Below are positions 38,562 through 50,255 of a stretch of DNA of 64,000 nucleotides, piece by piece. The stretch is from contig JAGTJL010000014.1 of assembly GCA_020746875.1 (NCBI GenBank), positions 62,001 to 126,000 on the forward strand, given 5' to 3'. The stretch's first letter is position 1, and each line of letters starts with the position of its first letter. Source of the stretch: Rhexocercosporidium sp. MPI-PUGE-AT-0058. Its lineage: Eukaryota; Ascomycota; Leotiomycetes; Helotiales. The notes beneath the pieces were generated by a model that saw nothing but the letters and a program-made list of their open reading frames with translations, was not told where the DNA came from and ran no database searches. The translations under genes were made by a program, and so were the position numbers.

Positions 38562-41548
38562 CTAGCTGAACATATAGTTCTGGTAATTATATGCCGCGCC
38601 TTCACTTTGAAGCGCGTTTACTTGGCTAGGATTTGCCTCGGAGGCAACATCAAAAGATTGACCCCACCAAAAGTCGACTCCATCGACGTCCATCCCAGTG
38701 GCAAGATAGCCTCCCGTATCCCTAAAGCTATCCGTGCTCTGCCCCGCTCCCAGCCTTGCCTCGAGTGGTACATGGCCCATGCCTGCAGAGTTTCCCTGCA
38801 CCTGATATTCCTCCGCAACAGCTCCCATAGGTACGAAGCCGTTTGGCATTATGTTGAAGCTCTGTCGGGTGCTTTGGGGGTTGCCTGTAAAAGATCGAGG
38901 GTATGTTGGAATGTCTTGTGTGAAGAGGGATTGTGACTTCGGACTAGGATTCTGACTAAGCTGTTGATTTGGTAAAAGAGAGGTCCTGGAATCAGGGTTG
39001 GCTTTACATAGCTCTAGATTATCTCCAATTCGCTGTACTGCGTTAACTTTCTCCACAACCCTTGCCGCGCCCATACTGGAGGGCGATGGTGTGTTCTGCG
39101 CCGATGGTCTCCTTGGATTTGAGCTGGTGTCTGATGAACGTCGCGTCGAAGGTGCCTTCGCTTCTTGTGATGCGACATACGTGTATATGTCTGTGCCTTG
39201 GTCCCCTTGAGGAGTTCCCTCATGCGAGACAATTTTCTCGAGGTCAATATCTCGCTCATGAGAGCTTGTGTTGAGGCGGCTGTCGCCCTTCGATATTGTC
39301 TCGATGTCAACCCCTTTTGAAGCGCATAGATTCTTCAGGGCATCCCACTAGAATTGATACTTAGTAATTCGAGACATTGATGGAATTAAATACAAACGTA
39401 CCAGTTCTTGGTTTGTGGCCCAATACTCCTTGAGGTGTTCAAGAATACAAACTGCCCCTCGGAAACTGCTTGTGCCGTACTGTTGCAGCCTCTTCTGTGC
39501 GACGAGAGACTTGAATTGCACAGTGCAAGCGACGAACATCGCATATCCCATGATACTGGGAAGTCGTGAAATATCAGGACGAGTAGTTAGAAAGACGGAC
39601 GCCATGTCTAACATCAGTGACGCGTGCCTCACCGATTCTTCGGCTGATATCCGCACCAGCTTCTTCGATACGAGAGGAGTTGATGGTGATTGAGAAAACA
39701 GCGGTACAATAGATGTGTGTAAAGCACAAGCACAAAGTCGGTACAAACTATGGATCGAGAAAATTCGATAAGGATCCAGTTTTGGAGACGTGAAGGAGTC
39801 AGCTTGCTGATATCGGAGGTCCGGGTGGAGATTGTCAAAGACTATTCCAAGTCGCTGGTCGAGTTCGAAGAGCGTTGCGATTCTACTGGAGGAGTCTGCC
39901 ACAATGGATCTCTTGTGTTTGACAAAATGTTGAATTTCCCACCTGCAAATTCCAATTAATAAGTTGCTCGTACATGGATAAAATTGAACGCAATGAGCAG
40001 GGTGAGTTTCAACCACGTATCTATCCTCTTTAAGTGGCCATGCAAGACCGGAAATATTACGTACCACAAATTATATAGCTTTACCAGCTCGCCCATGGTG
40101 GACGGGGGTGATTTGGAAGTGAGCGGGTGGTGTAGAGACATGATTTCCCCATCATCATCAAAACATTCCGAGGAGATTGGTGTGCCTGAAGAGAACGTTT
40201 CCTCATCAGATGGCAATGGTAAGCTGACCACTTCTTGCCATGGCATAGTCTTGAAATTTGCATTGTCTTGACTAATGCAGCTGGTCACCCAACATGACCA
40301 AAAACACCTTGCCTTGATTTCGTTTGACAAATCAGAGCTATCTGAACCACCGCGTTGGTGGTGTGGAATATGCAGATTCAGGATACGAGCCGTCCTGTAG
40401 GCAGTGTCTGGAAACAGTCAGCCAAATGGAAAAGTGGCATAGCGAATGTTGACCACAGACAGGCATGGATGTGAGTTCTGTCCATTTGACCTCTGGAAAA
40501 CCAGTACAAGGTCAAGTTTTGACAAGCTTGGATAGTCTCAAGGCGGGGGACATCAGCTTGGAGCAAGACACGTTGGCTCGCAGCAGTTGCCCACTCAAAG
40601 CCCTGATTAAAAGAGTCTGAGGTAGATATCATCGATATCCCAAGATCAACCCCATCTTCATCGCCATCTTGATGGGCATGATTTTGGGAGGCGCCGAGAA
40701 AGCTAGGGTTCGGTTCGACTTAGCAGCACAATTCAGCGAGGGGATCGACCTTCAGGATACATACATTGAAGCAAGAGCAAATATGCTCAAGGTAACGAAG
40801 TCGGGGACTTTATTGGCATGGTAATCTGACAGAAACGTCGCCTTATGAAAGAGTAAAGTGGCATTGTACAATCGGGAGAAAAAAATGTCGATCAAGAAAA
40901 TAGCAACTTCGGGCGACGGTAGTGTTGTCCTCCTCAATACAGCATTAATGGGAGGTGTAGATGCACGGTAATCCCCTGGTCTGAGTTCTCTCTTGGATTG
41001 ATGGTTACCATCGAACTCGCGACGACCCGTAATACTGGTGGGTGTGGGTCGATGGAGGCCTAATGGCTCGCCATCAGGGGGCTTTTGCCAGCCAGAACTT
41101 TCCGACTCGCGTTGAGCACGAGCCTTGGCACTTTGGACTCTTTTGGATGCTAAGAATTTTCTATCTGGAGGCTGCGGATATTCGCAAATGGATGCAATGT
41201 TTCTGCATCTCTTGCAGGATGGGAGATCTCGTGAACATCGTAGCTAGACCAATCAAGAGACTGAGGTTAGCGTGTGAGCATCTCAGGATAAGGTCACCAG
41301 GGGGGGTTTCTGGGACTTTGCAAGAGTCAGTGGGGGAGGAGGTGCTCTACCTTCTGTTTGCGGCAGCGTGAACAGGCTGGTGGGAGGATAGGGGCTGCGA
41401 TGATGGTATTGTCGTCGTGCCCTCCACTTTGGTTTGTCGAATGAGTGCTATCAGCATCTCCACCTGAAGCTGAAGCTAATGCTGATGCTGCTGCTGCCGC
41501 TGAGACTAGTGTAACATCGGTCGAAGATCTCAGCCTATCGGTATCCAT
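38562..41548 (-). CDS. Zn2Cys6 transcription factor with fungal-specific TF domain, 862 aa, 6 exons
   Basis: Exons are 41,351-41,548, 40,765-41,243, 40,461-40,702, 40,065-40,407, 39,402-39,942 and 38,562-39,347. All introns (107, 62, 53, 122 and 54 bp) are GT-AG and the phases agree throughout. The zinc cluster, completed across intron 1, reads CSRCRKQK then LRCSRDLPSCKRCRN...C, an exact CX2CX6CX6CX2CX6C, at about residues 58-84. The middle-homology region follows (PSPEVAIFLIDIFFSRLYNATLLFHKATF...LSIFALAS, then RARCFWSCW-like text). The C-terminus is Ser/Gln/Asn-rich and probably disordered. Such proteins activate nearby metabolic genes in the nucleus. It is divergent from the MFS transporter at 42,594 and close to the FAH/hydrolase pair, so it is a candidate cluster regulator. 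The exact orthologue is not recognised. Confidence 0.9.
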
Positions 41549-42593
41549 GGGGGAATGAAGAGAGAGGAAGGGAGGAAGAAAAGAAGGTTTGTTTGGCGGA
41601 GTCGGACGGGTTGAGTATTGACGGTGGCAGTTGCTTCTAGCGAATCTAGCGAATCCAGCGACTCTCTAGTTGTTGTCACCGGACCGAAGACAAGACAACA
41701 AAAAGATCGGGGTTAGATATTGCGAAGCAATGCAATCGGACATGAAGGTTTAAAGTCAAATATGGGGTAAACGGGGGACTCTGGGGACTCTGGGGGGACA
41801 CTGGGGAGTGAGTGGAGTGGAGGCGCGGTTCCAACTGCGCTACTCTACGGCAACCCACTGGAACAATCACGTGCTTTGCATAATTACTTCTATATCTAAG
41901 CCAAGCACCCGCCCGAAACGCCCGAAACGCCCAACAAGCCACGTCCAGTCAGTCCGTAGGCCCGAACGCGAAACTTGCTGCTGGACGCTCTTCTCTGGAA
42001 CTGCTTCTGGATGCGCCTGAAATGAAACCGCACCCCCAAGATCATGAATATCAGAATATCAGAATGTCGGAATCCCCAATCCTCTCTCTCCATGGGCCAA
42101 GCCTCCCACAAGCCCTCGGGCCACGCGGCGCTCGAATGATCACTAATTAACTATGAAACCTAATAAAAACATCGAAAATACTATCACAGGAACCAGCCAC
42201 GCTCATCGGCCCGAACTCGCTCGAGTTCTCCTACCCCTGTACAGCACCGAGACCGAACGTGTTGGTGCGGTGATCAAAGACAAAGAAAGACACCTTACAC
42301 AGTCAACTAAACCTGGTCCAGCCAACAAGATCCGGCATTCGCTGTCGCGGTCGAATTGTTGAGTATGGGGAGACGTGCTCTGGCAACCCCTCAGGACCGT
42401 CTCCCATCAGCTAGCTCCCTTTCTCACCAGTATTAAAAGTATTCATATATCTAGGGGCGTGCCCACTTGGAGCCTTCCAGACATCCTTTGTGTGGGTTTC
42501 TATATAAAAACTAAACGCATGTGCTTTCCAGCTCGTATTCTCGCCCCCGTCAAGCGCAGATTAATCAAACCAGTAGTATCTATCACCACCACT
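41549..42593. promoter_or_regulatory. Divergent promoter region between regulator and transporter
   Basis: A 1,045-bp gap. It holds short tandem words: GGGGACTCT repeats (41,773-41,810), a GCGAATC(C/T)A repeat (41,638-41,662) and an ACGCCCGAA repeat (41,913-41,932). A TATATAAAA box at 42,501-42,509 lies 85 bp before the transporter start. Binding sites for the neighbouring Zn2Cys6 factor could lie here, but no paired CGG site was proven. Confidence 0.45.
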
Positions 42594-44502
42594 ATGGCCG
42601 TCATCCCGCCTCACTCCGCCGAGAAAAGCAACACCAACACGGCTGAGCACGAGAATGAGAAGGATGTGCCAGCCCTCTCTGGCGAGGGTGAGCAGGTCGA
42701 AGGCACCGTCAGGCTCTTTCATAGCAATGGCCAGATCCGCAAGATCCCAATCCCGTCCAACGATCCTCGTGATCCCCTTACATGGCCTACCTGGCGACGG
42801 GCCGTGGTTCTCGTGTCTCTCTGTGTATTTGGAACCGCAGGCTTTGGAGTAGTCCAGTCAGCGCCCCTGTTCTTCTCGGAAATCGTCCCAGAGTACATGC
42901 GCGAAACACGAGGGGTAGGGACAACCTCCATCTCCCTTCTCCATTCGGCCTCGGATCTTTCTAACACTTCTCCAGAAATTCGATCCAAGTAAGATCTCGC
43001 AGCTTGCAAGTTATCCTTCGCTATGCATGGGCATTGGGAACTTCCTATTCGTGCCCCTCTCAATGATGCTCGGACGTCGAGCTATTTTTCTCCTCAACAA
43101 TGCTCTCATGCTCGCTTCAATTGTCTGGGCTGCAAAATCCCTTGATTTCAGTAGCCATCTTGCAGCGAGATGTCTCCAAGGCTTGAGCTGTGGTATCGGC
43201 GATTGCTTGGTAGGTCACCTGTTCGCCCTAATCCATAATAACTTAACGATTCTAATGGCTGTGCTAGCTTCCAATCATGATCCTTGATATGACCTTCCTC
43301 CATCGTCGTGGTCTTTGGATGTGTACGTCGTCTCCCGAAAATCCGAGAGCAGCATGCTAACATCTCCTCAGCTATCTATTGGGCATCCACAGCAGCTGGT
43401 TCTACTGCGCTTCTTGTCGCAGTTCCCTTTGCTGTTGAGCACGCGAGCTCTAGCTGGAGAATGAATTACTGGTTTTGGTCCGGCTTTTCCGCCTTCTCCT
43501 TCGTCGTCGCTATCTTCTGCCTCCCAGAGACCCTCTACCTACGAGCTGCGGCTCTCATAGATGGCCAGTTCGTCATCACAGATCAATACGGAAATGTCTC
43601 GGTTGTCGCAGCAGAAGTTGCCGCGGGCCTGAACCCTCAACAAGACACTCTAGAAGACAGTCCTCCCCCCTCAATGAGCTATTTGAGCCAATTATCTCCA
43701 GTCCAGTATCAACAGAATGGACTGCGGAGATTCTACATGACTTACGTCGAAATGGTACTGTCGCTCTTAAATCCATCTGTATTTTGGGTGCTCATCCTCA
43801 ATTCCCTCCTCTTCGCCGGCCTCGTTGCCCAGTCCATCACTTACTCAACTCAACTCGAGCACCCACCTTGGAATTTCTCTTCCGCCGCTGTGGGCACTGC
43901 TCAAGCTGGCTCATTCTTTGGGGCTCTGATTGCACTTGGGCTATCGGGAGCCACCGTTGACCGCATCTCCGGCATCTTGACACGACGGAATGGGGGACTG
44001 CGGGAGCCAGAGCATATCCTGCCTAACTTCATCCTACCTGGACTTCTTGCCTTTGGCGGCTTGGTTCTCTATGGTATTGTAGCAGGCAACCCCGAGAAAT
44101 ACCCTGGTGCTGGCTGGATTGGCATCCACATCAGCTTCGCAATGTATTACTGTGGCTTTGTCGCGCTCTCTGCTATTACCGGGGTTTGGATCGGAGAGTC
44201 TACTCCTCATTGGAGTGGGGCTGCTTTGGTGCTTGTCTGTGGTGGCCGAAACGCGTTGAGCTTTCCCATCAGGTATATCCTTCCCGTCTCTCAATTTTTG
44301 GAACTTGTCACATGCTAAATTAATATTTTTCAACAGCAACAACTTTCCGCGCTGGATCGCGTCTCAAGGCTTCCAAGCCGCATATATTGAACTCGGGGCT
44401 GCTTTTATTGGAGTTTTGTTCGTTGGGGGGATACCGATGTTCCTGTGGAATAAAAAAATTCGGATGATTTGGACGAAAACTTTGAAGTTTAATCTCAAGT
44501 GA
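42594..44502 (+). CDS. MFS transporter, 558 aa, 5 exons
   Basis: Exons are 42,594-42,914, 42,976-43,209, 43,268-43,322, 43,372-44,272 and 44,337-44,502. Introns of 61, 58, 49 and 64 bp keep frame. A soluble, charged N-terminus (about 60 residues) leads to DPRDPLTWPTWRRAVVL, a common entry to helix 1 in fungal DHA1-type carriers. About 12 hydrophobic segments follow, with the loop motif MMLGRRAIFLLNN after helix 2 and DMTFLHRRGLWMS after helix 4. The loop between the halves is long and Pro/Ser-rich. The C-terminus is short and basic. I chose the ATG with a TATA box 85 bp upstream; an in-frame Met exists at 42,375. The substrate is unknown; the location beside a Zn2Cys6 gene suggests uptake or export for the cluster. 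Confidence 0.88.
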
Positions 44503-45087
44503 TAGACTTCGAGTATCATGTATGGATTGGCATGGGTCAAAAGCCGAGCCACTGGTTGGACTAGCAGATTTGTGTCGGAGGCGCTGGATATGACTCATTT
44601 GTCTCAAATGACATTTCTTAGCCAAGTGGTTATTAAAGATCGCTGTATGTTATTTGTAGTGTTCTTCCCCCGTTGGAGTATGAGCGACTACTTATTAGCT
44701 GGTTGGTTCTTGCCTCCCAGTCCGGCTGTTTGGTAGAAATCATTGAGTCCCAACCCCCCCATCTCAAAATCCAAGAAGCTTCATGACGACTTCGCCAGAC
44801 TGGACGAGTGGATTGATATGCTGTTCTCAGGGAATCTTTGGGCTTTTCAGAGACTGAATAACTAATAACTGTAAGGCTCGCAAATATAAATGTCCTTCAG
44901 CCAACCCCGCCTCATCCTGCAAATCAGCTACCAACAAGATATCAAGCTCATTCAAAACTCTTCCCACGCCTAAAATGTAATATACTAGCACAAACAACGT
45001 CCAATCCAATTTGCGTCAAACGATCAACTTCCAATCCGCAGGTAGACTGCTCAAATACCCCAGGCTACCAAAGAAACGTCGGTAGAG
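44503..45087. other. Intergenic, no gene seen
   Basis: This gap lies between the transporter and the glutathione transferase pseudogene. It has only short open frames and no domain, RNA gene or repeat that I can support. Confidence 0.4.
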
Positions 45088-45750
45088 ATGGCAGAGCAGA
45101 ACACCACGAAGACCGAGAGTAATATCTACAAATTTGAGCAAGAGAATGGAACCTTCAAACGTCAAGTCTCATCTTTTAGATCGTGGATATCATCTGAACC
45201 AGGAGCCCAGTTCCCTCCCGGGAAGAACAGTTATGTGAGTCAAAATGGAGATGAGCCTATACAGAGCCGGATCTGACGTACCACAAGGTCTTGTACATTA
45301 ATCTCGGTTGCCCATGGGCCTCGCGTGCGAATCTTGTGAGGACCTTGAAAGGCCTCGAGGACATCACTCAAATGGACAACTTGGACTGGGGGCTTTTCCC
45401 GGAAGGATGGTGAGATCTCCCCCCAGGCCCGTACCAACACAGCTGACGACTGGAGGTTCTTCAGAAGCCGTGATGGTACTGATCCTGTCGAGCCTCTCTA
45501 CGGCTTTACCCGTCTCTCCCAGCTCTACTTCAAAGCAGAACCCAGCTACTCCGCACATTTCACTGTTCCTGTTCTTTGGGACAAGAAAACAGAAACAATC
45601 ATTTCAAACGAATCTTCTGAGATAATCCGCATGCTCTACTCCGCTTTTGACTCTCTGCTTCCATCTGGTCTGAGAGAGACTTCTAAGCCGAACGGTGGTC
45701 TTCTTCCCCCAAAGATGCTGCGAGAGATCGATGAGATTGTATTAGGATGA
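45088..45750 (+). pseudogene. Xi/ECM4-type glutathione S-transferase, frameshifted and C-terminally truncated
   Basis: This family reduces glutathionyl-hydroquinones and related conjugates through an active-site Cys. Exon 1 (45,088-45,234) gives FRSWISSEPGAQFPPGKNSY. After a 53-bp intron (45,235-45,287) comes VLYINLGCPWASRANLVRTL, with the catalytic CPW intact, then GLFPEGW and a stop at 45,418-45,420. Downstream the frame shifts by one base. It resumes with ISPQARTNTADDWRFF, DPLYGF-like text, FTVPVLWDKK and the family signature NESSEIIRM, ending at LREIDEIVLG and a stop at 45,748-45,750. The helical C-terminal domain (roughly the last 120-140 residues of the family) is missing. The spacing at the shift is too short for an intron, so I call it broken. 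A sequencing error could explain the shift but not the lost C-terminus. Confidence 0.75.
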
Positions 45751-46712
45751 GAGTGACGAAACAGGAGGTGAATTCAAGAAGAGTACTGATTTTAATATAG
45801 CGAGTGGAGGCAATCTTCGAGATAATGATAGCTGCTGACCTTCACTCGATCAAGCGAGGGTATGCTCACACGCCACGGAAGCAGCATACTCCAATTGGCC
45901 TAGAAGTCAATATTTTATCACAGTATTTGAGCTGAGCGAAATTTGTGCGTTTCTGTGCAGCCCGACACCAGAATTGTTCCTTTGATAGGTCACAATCCGG
46001 GAAACAGGGAATAACCATTGCATACCACCAGGCACATCGTGAAGGAACAACCGATGAATTCAAGAGGCTGACCGGAATTTGAAATACTAATATATACAAT
46101 TACATGAGCGATAATGTTTGATAATGCGATTTCAACTTTCTGTACGACTGGCGAGCAATATTCATGGATGTGATTTGAGATCGTCAATGCCTGTTTGTTT
46201 TAAAGTCAATGACATTCCACGTGCGCTAAACGCTACTTAACGCTTTAAATATCACTTACTGTGCTTTCTCTCTATGCCAGCCTTCACATGGTGAATTTTG
46301 GTTCCAATGAGATGTCACTGTTGACCATGGCCCCCACAGAGCTATTTTCAGTGCTGATGCGGCAAAGCAGGCGAATCAACAACGTAGCCGATGCTCGCCA
46401 ATCTTCCATCCTGAATGCATGTCCTTCGTTTAGGTACTAAAATCCTTCGGATCCATCGCTGAGCTCCTTTTACCTGCCCATGAGAAGTAAGAAGGAAGAA
46501 GGCTGAGATTAGGTTACTGTGCCACAATTTACTTGGACATGACCACGTCGAGATGTGGAACAAGAGTATAAATGTAAGACTTCGCTGGCAACAATAGGCA
46601 TACCTTTTTGCGAATAACTTGTGAGCGCTGTTGTGTCCCTTGTCTCAAATCATTTGACAGAGCTTAAATCTCCACCCAACCTTTCGCCGTCGTGTTTTAC
46701 TTTATTAACAAG
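45751..46712. other. Intergenic with a TATA box for the cupin gene
   Basis: No gene is supported. A TATAAAT at 46,567-46,573 lies about 140 bp before the cupin start codon and is a plausible core promoter. No trace of the missing glutathione transferase C-terminus was found in the first part. Confidence 0.4.
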
Positions 46713-47506
46713 ATGCTTGCTCATCTGACCATCGCCTGCTTGCTGACCACGGCAGCTAATGCAGTTGACACAACAGTGAATCCCCAGCTAGTTGCATCCT
46801 TGAAAGGATCTGCAACACAACTCGACCGCTTGAAGCTCCTCTCATCGGACTCCGACTGGCTTTTTGACTTCAAAGCTCAAGAGAGCTACACTTACACTCC
46901 TGGGTCCGTGGTCAACGCCAATGTAGTGAGTGATTCTCCAGGCTGCCAGTCCCCTCTTCAAAGAAGCTTCTGACACTTGCCAGGCAACCTTCCCTGCCCT
47001 CACCACCATGGGGATGACTATGGCTATGCTGAATCTTGGACCCTGTGCAATGCTTCCACCCCATATGCATCCGCGAGCAACCAATCTTGTGGTGGCCGTC
47101 GAAGGAACAACAAACACATACATGATGGAAGAAAATGGAGCGAGGGTCGTCAAACAGACTCTAACGCCTGGGAAGATGACTATCTTCCCACAAGGAAGTC
47201 TGCACACGATGCAAAACACCGGTACGCTGCTCTTCGAGAAGGATTGGTAAGTTAGGATTAAGACTGACTTAATCAGGGTGTACAAATGCAACTCTCGTCT
47301 CTGCCCTCAATTCCGAGGACCAGGGAACATTGAATTTGTTGAACAGCCTGTACATGTTCCCAGACGATCTCGTAAAAGCTTCGTACGGGGGAGGAGACTT
47401 CGGTGCAGCGGCCAGTGGCATACCACCAGTGGGAACAGGAAGTATTGTTGGGTCAGCGGAATGTCTCGCTGCTTGCAAGAATGGTAGCTCGTACACTGGA
47501 CATTGA
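46713..47506 (+). CDS. Secreted spherulin/germin-like cupin, 225 aa, 3 exons
   Basis: Exons are 46,713-46,922, 46,984-47,221 and 47,277-47,506, with GT-AG introns of 61 and 55 bp in frame. The N-terminus MLAHLTIACLLTTAANA is a typical signal peptide. A germin-like single cupin follows: motif 1 reads PPHMHPRATNLVVAVEG, keeping both His but with Asn where Glu is usual. Motif 2 reads FPQGSLHTMQNTGC. After motif 2 the family's NSEDQGT segment and a Gly/Ala-rich tail end with two Cys (ECLAACKNG). I chose the ATG with AACAAG before it; an in-frame Met seven codons upstream would spoil the signal peptide slightly. Spherulin-like proteins are secreted; their activity is mostly unknown. The neighbourhood suggests, but does not prove, a role with the catabolic genes. 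Confidence 0.9.
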
Positions 47507-48055
47507 GGGGTAGGTTATGGACAAGGCAAAAGCAACAGCAAGCGCGGGTGGAAATTGATCGAGAAAGAATGAAGAAACAAGGAAGAGCGTTGATGCGGAT
47601 GATTTGACAAATTGTATCGACTACTTTCAAGCATAACAGACGACAGTGGTATGGGTAACATAAAACTGTGTTGCTTTGGTTTTGGCATCTTCAGTCGAAG
47701 TTCTGTCTGAATGTTGATTGGCAAGCCATGACATGAAGTATAGCATTCCTCATACTCTATTCATAACGACTTTTGGCTTTGGCTCTCTTTTCGAAGAATG
47801 GGAGGTCGAGGCTGTTAACCTCGGTCTTGAATTGATTTGACTTGTTGACGTTAATGAAGAGTTTCCCTTCACGGTACTGTACAAAGTGATGGCCAGGGCG
47901 CTGTGGGTGGACCACATGTTATTGTAATGCGGGGCAAATTCCGCGTTCTCGAATTTATTATATTTTATTTTCCCCCGCACACCAGCTACAAAGACAACAC
48001 AACACCACGGCTTCGGTACCAACGATACGACGCACAAGTATCCTCAATCTTCAAA
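47507..48055. other. Intergenic, no gene seen
   Basis: Gap between the cupin and the GCIP-like gene. The last part before 48,056 (CACACCAGCTACAAAGACAAC) looks like an ordinary 5' UTR. No other feature is supported. Confidence 0.4.
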
Positions 48056-49285
48056 ATGACCAGGTCCGGTAGCAAAGCAGCAGAGGATCTTGAAGCCCTC
48101 CGGTCAACTGTCGCTACAGCTCTTTCACTCCTTACCCAGCTCCAGACACCAGCTGCGCCCTCTAGAAATGTGACAAGCACACCCCAAGTCCTGCCCCTCG
48201 ATCTTGCCCACGATGCAGCCTCCCTCATACGCGCGCACTCTACGAAACTCTCCCTCCTCATGATCAACAAGCCCTTCACGGCATCTGCTATCACGACCGT
48301 GATGCGAGAGCTTGTTAGCGGCCCTCTTCCTGGACTTGCTTCGGCGGTTGAACTATGCGATGAAGCGAGATATACAAAGATTATGAATGAGGAGCTGAAA
48401 TACCAGGCTGGCAGAGTCTTTGCGGAATTCGGAACGTTAGTGAAGGCTATACCTCTGGATGGCAACATCTTGAGCGACGATGCAAAGAATGGGACAGGGT
48501 CAACAAAGGGCAAGGGAAGTCTGGCTATGACTGGCACTGTTTGGCAAGCCTGTGATGCGGTGATGGGCTTGAAGAAGCTGGGGATTGCAGGACTGGTTGT
48601 CACAAAGGCAGAACAATACAGGGCGACTCTGAAGGATGCCCTGGAGGAGTTGCGGGAGTGGGGAGAGGAAGAGTCTGATGGGGAGAGCGATAATGAAGGA
48701 GACGCAGCAAGCGGAGACGACGAAGACGCCCAGGCAGCGGTGGATGGCATGTTTGGAAATCAACGACATATCCCCAGCAATGATCCCGAGAAGATTCGTC
48801 CTAGACTGGAGTCTTCGTTGCAACGGCTGCGGCTCCTAAGTCTCATGTATCAAGCAGTGGTAAAGAGGCGGTTCAAGACTCTCCCCAAGCTTCCGCTGCC
48901 AGAATCCACCTCCAGAGAAGTAGTAGAGTCAAACCAGAGTTCGAAGATCGTTGTTTGTGTGGATGAGGTACTGGATGTCATGAAGGGCATACCCGACATG
49001 GCTGATGAGCTAGTCAACGCTTTCTACGAGTTGGATGGAAAGGAGATCGATGAGCGGATGGACCAATGCTTTCACAGTGGATTATCAGTTGTGCAGTTAT
49101 TGGAAAAAGACTGGAAGGACGAGGAGGATGAGTTTACTGCTTGGGTGAGTTCGCTTCAAGATATCCAAATACACAGTGCTAATTATAATTAGGCGCAAAA
49201 GTTCCAGCTTGCCATGAAGAAGGAAGTACAAGTGCGGTCCGAACAAGGTTCGGCGAGCTCGGAACAGGCATCGGAAATCAGATGA
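48056..49285 (+). CDS. GCIP / cyclin-D1-binding protein 1-like protein, 393 aa, 2 exons
   Basis: Exons are 48,056-49,144 and 49,193-49,285, with a 48-bp intron just before the end. It is an all-helical protein that matches the Grap2/cyclin-D-interacting family in layout. An N-terminal helix pair (LRSTVATALSLLTQL) leads to a conserved core (KLSLLMINKPFTASAITTVMREL, then LPGLASAVELC) and GTVWQACDAVMGLKKLG. An acidic low-complexity stretch (EEESDGESDNEGDAASGDDEDAQ, about residues 203-226) precedes the C-terminal helices. Function in fungi is poorly known; animal homologues bind cyclin D and bHLH proteins. There is no signal peptide and it looks like a conserved housekeeping gene. Stable synteny here contrasts with the decay to its right. 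The ATG has AAA before it (TCAAAATGAC). Confidence 0.82.
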
Positions 49286-50101
49286 TAGCCCCTGATATAA
49301 ACGAAACCTGCAGATGATGCTTGTTGGTGATCACACCCCAAAAGGGTATTTGGATAGTTTCTATGGGAGACAAACTTTTTCCCAGGTTCGCCTTCTGTTC
49401 CGGAAACCTTTGAAATGTTTGTTCAATAGCCCAAGAGAATTTCTGCTTTTACTCGATGCAATAGAAGACGGGGTCAACTCTGGTAGATTTTCCGGCATGT
49501 ATGGTCTGACCGTTTGTCTCAATTGCTCCTTTCAAAGCACAACCCCAAGTTGAGTTTTGACGAGTTATTCACGAAGGCCAAGCCCCGCATAAATAAAATC
49601 CCGTGCCACCTAGTATGTCTTCCGGTGTTAGACTTGTAAAAGTCCAATAAATTAAGTGGTAAGTAGAAGTTCATCTTCGTAATGATAATGTGCTGGGCTT
49701 TAATTGTTGCACTGGCAGTGTTTATACATTTTTGGGAAAAGTACGCCTACTTTCGGTGCTTGTCTGGCTGAATATTAAGACATATAACAACATAAGACAG
49801 CTGATTAAACTCACCAAAAGTCGAGTATCCTAAGTTATTATCCATCCTACCTTCAAGCGACTTTTAGTGAACTTAATTAATTATCCTCTGTTACTAAGTT
49901 ACGTGTCCATTGGTAAACAAGGCGACCAATAAAGATGGTGGCTTGTGCTTCACTTCAAACGAAACCACTAAAAATCGTTGGCCAAGGAGAAGAGCAAAAA
50001 TAAGAGTTCCTTCAGCTTTATGAAGATATTTGTATTTGGGTATTGCAGTTCTAGTAGCAGCGTGTAAGGTATATGAGGGGGACCTCAAGTCGAGAAATTG
50101 G
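49286..50101. other. Intergenic, no gene seen
   Basis: AT-leaning intergenic DNA between the GCIP-like gene and the heptamer repeat. Short open frames here have no signal peptide or domain, and no RNA gene is recognised. Confidence 0.4.
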
Positions 50102-50197
50102 TTCACTCTTCACTCTTCACTCTTCACTCTTCACTCTTCACTCTTCACTCTTCACTCTTCACTCTTCACTCTTCACTCTTCACTCTTCACTCTTCAC
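50102..50197. repeat. Heptamer tandem repeat (TTCACTC), about 13-14 units
   Basis: Ninety-six bases of essentially perfect TTCACTC units. It begins inside AATTGGTTCACTC and ends at TTCACGACTC. It lies 59 bp upstream of the start codon of the small secreted-protein gene, so it is probably in its promoter or 5' UTR. Perfect units suggest recent expansion and length variation. Confidence 0.95.
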
Positions 50198-50255
50198 GAC
50201 TCATATCAATCGTCAAGGAACTCTCACATTCACCTCTTGTCTTTTAAGTATCAGT

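Noticed and set aside
47986..48750. 254-codon minus-strand frame over the GCIP-like gene
   Set aside because: It is the Ser/Ala-rich antisense shadow of a real gene with clear family motifs.
50102..50197. CRISPR-like array
   Set aside because: Units are contiguous 7-mers without spacers, in a eukaryote.
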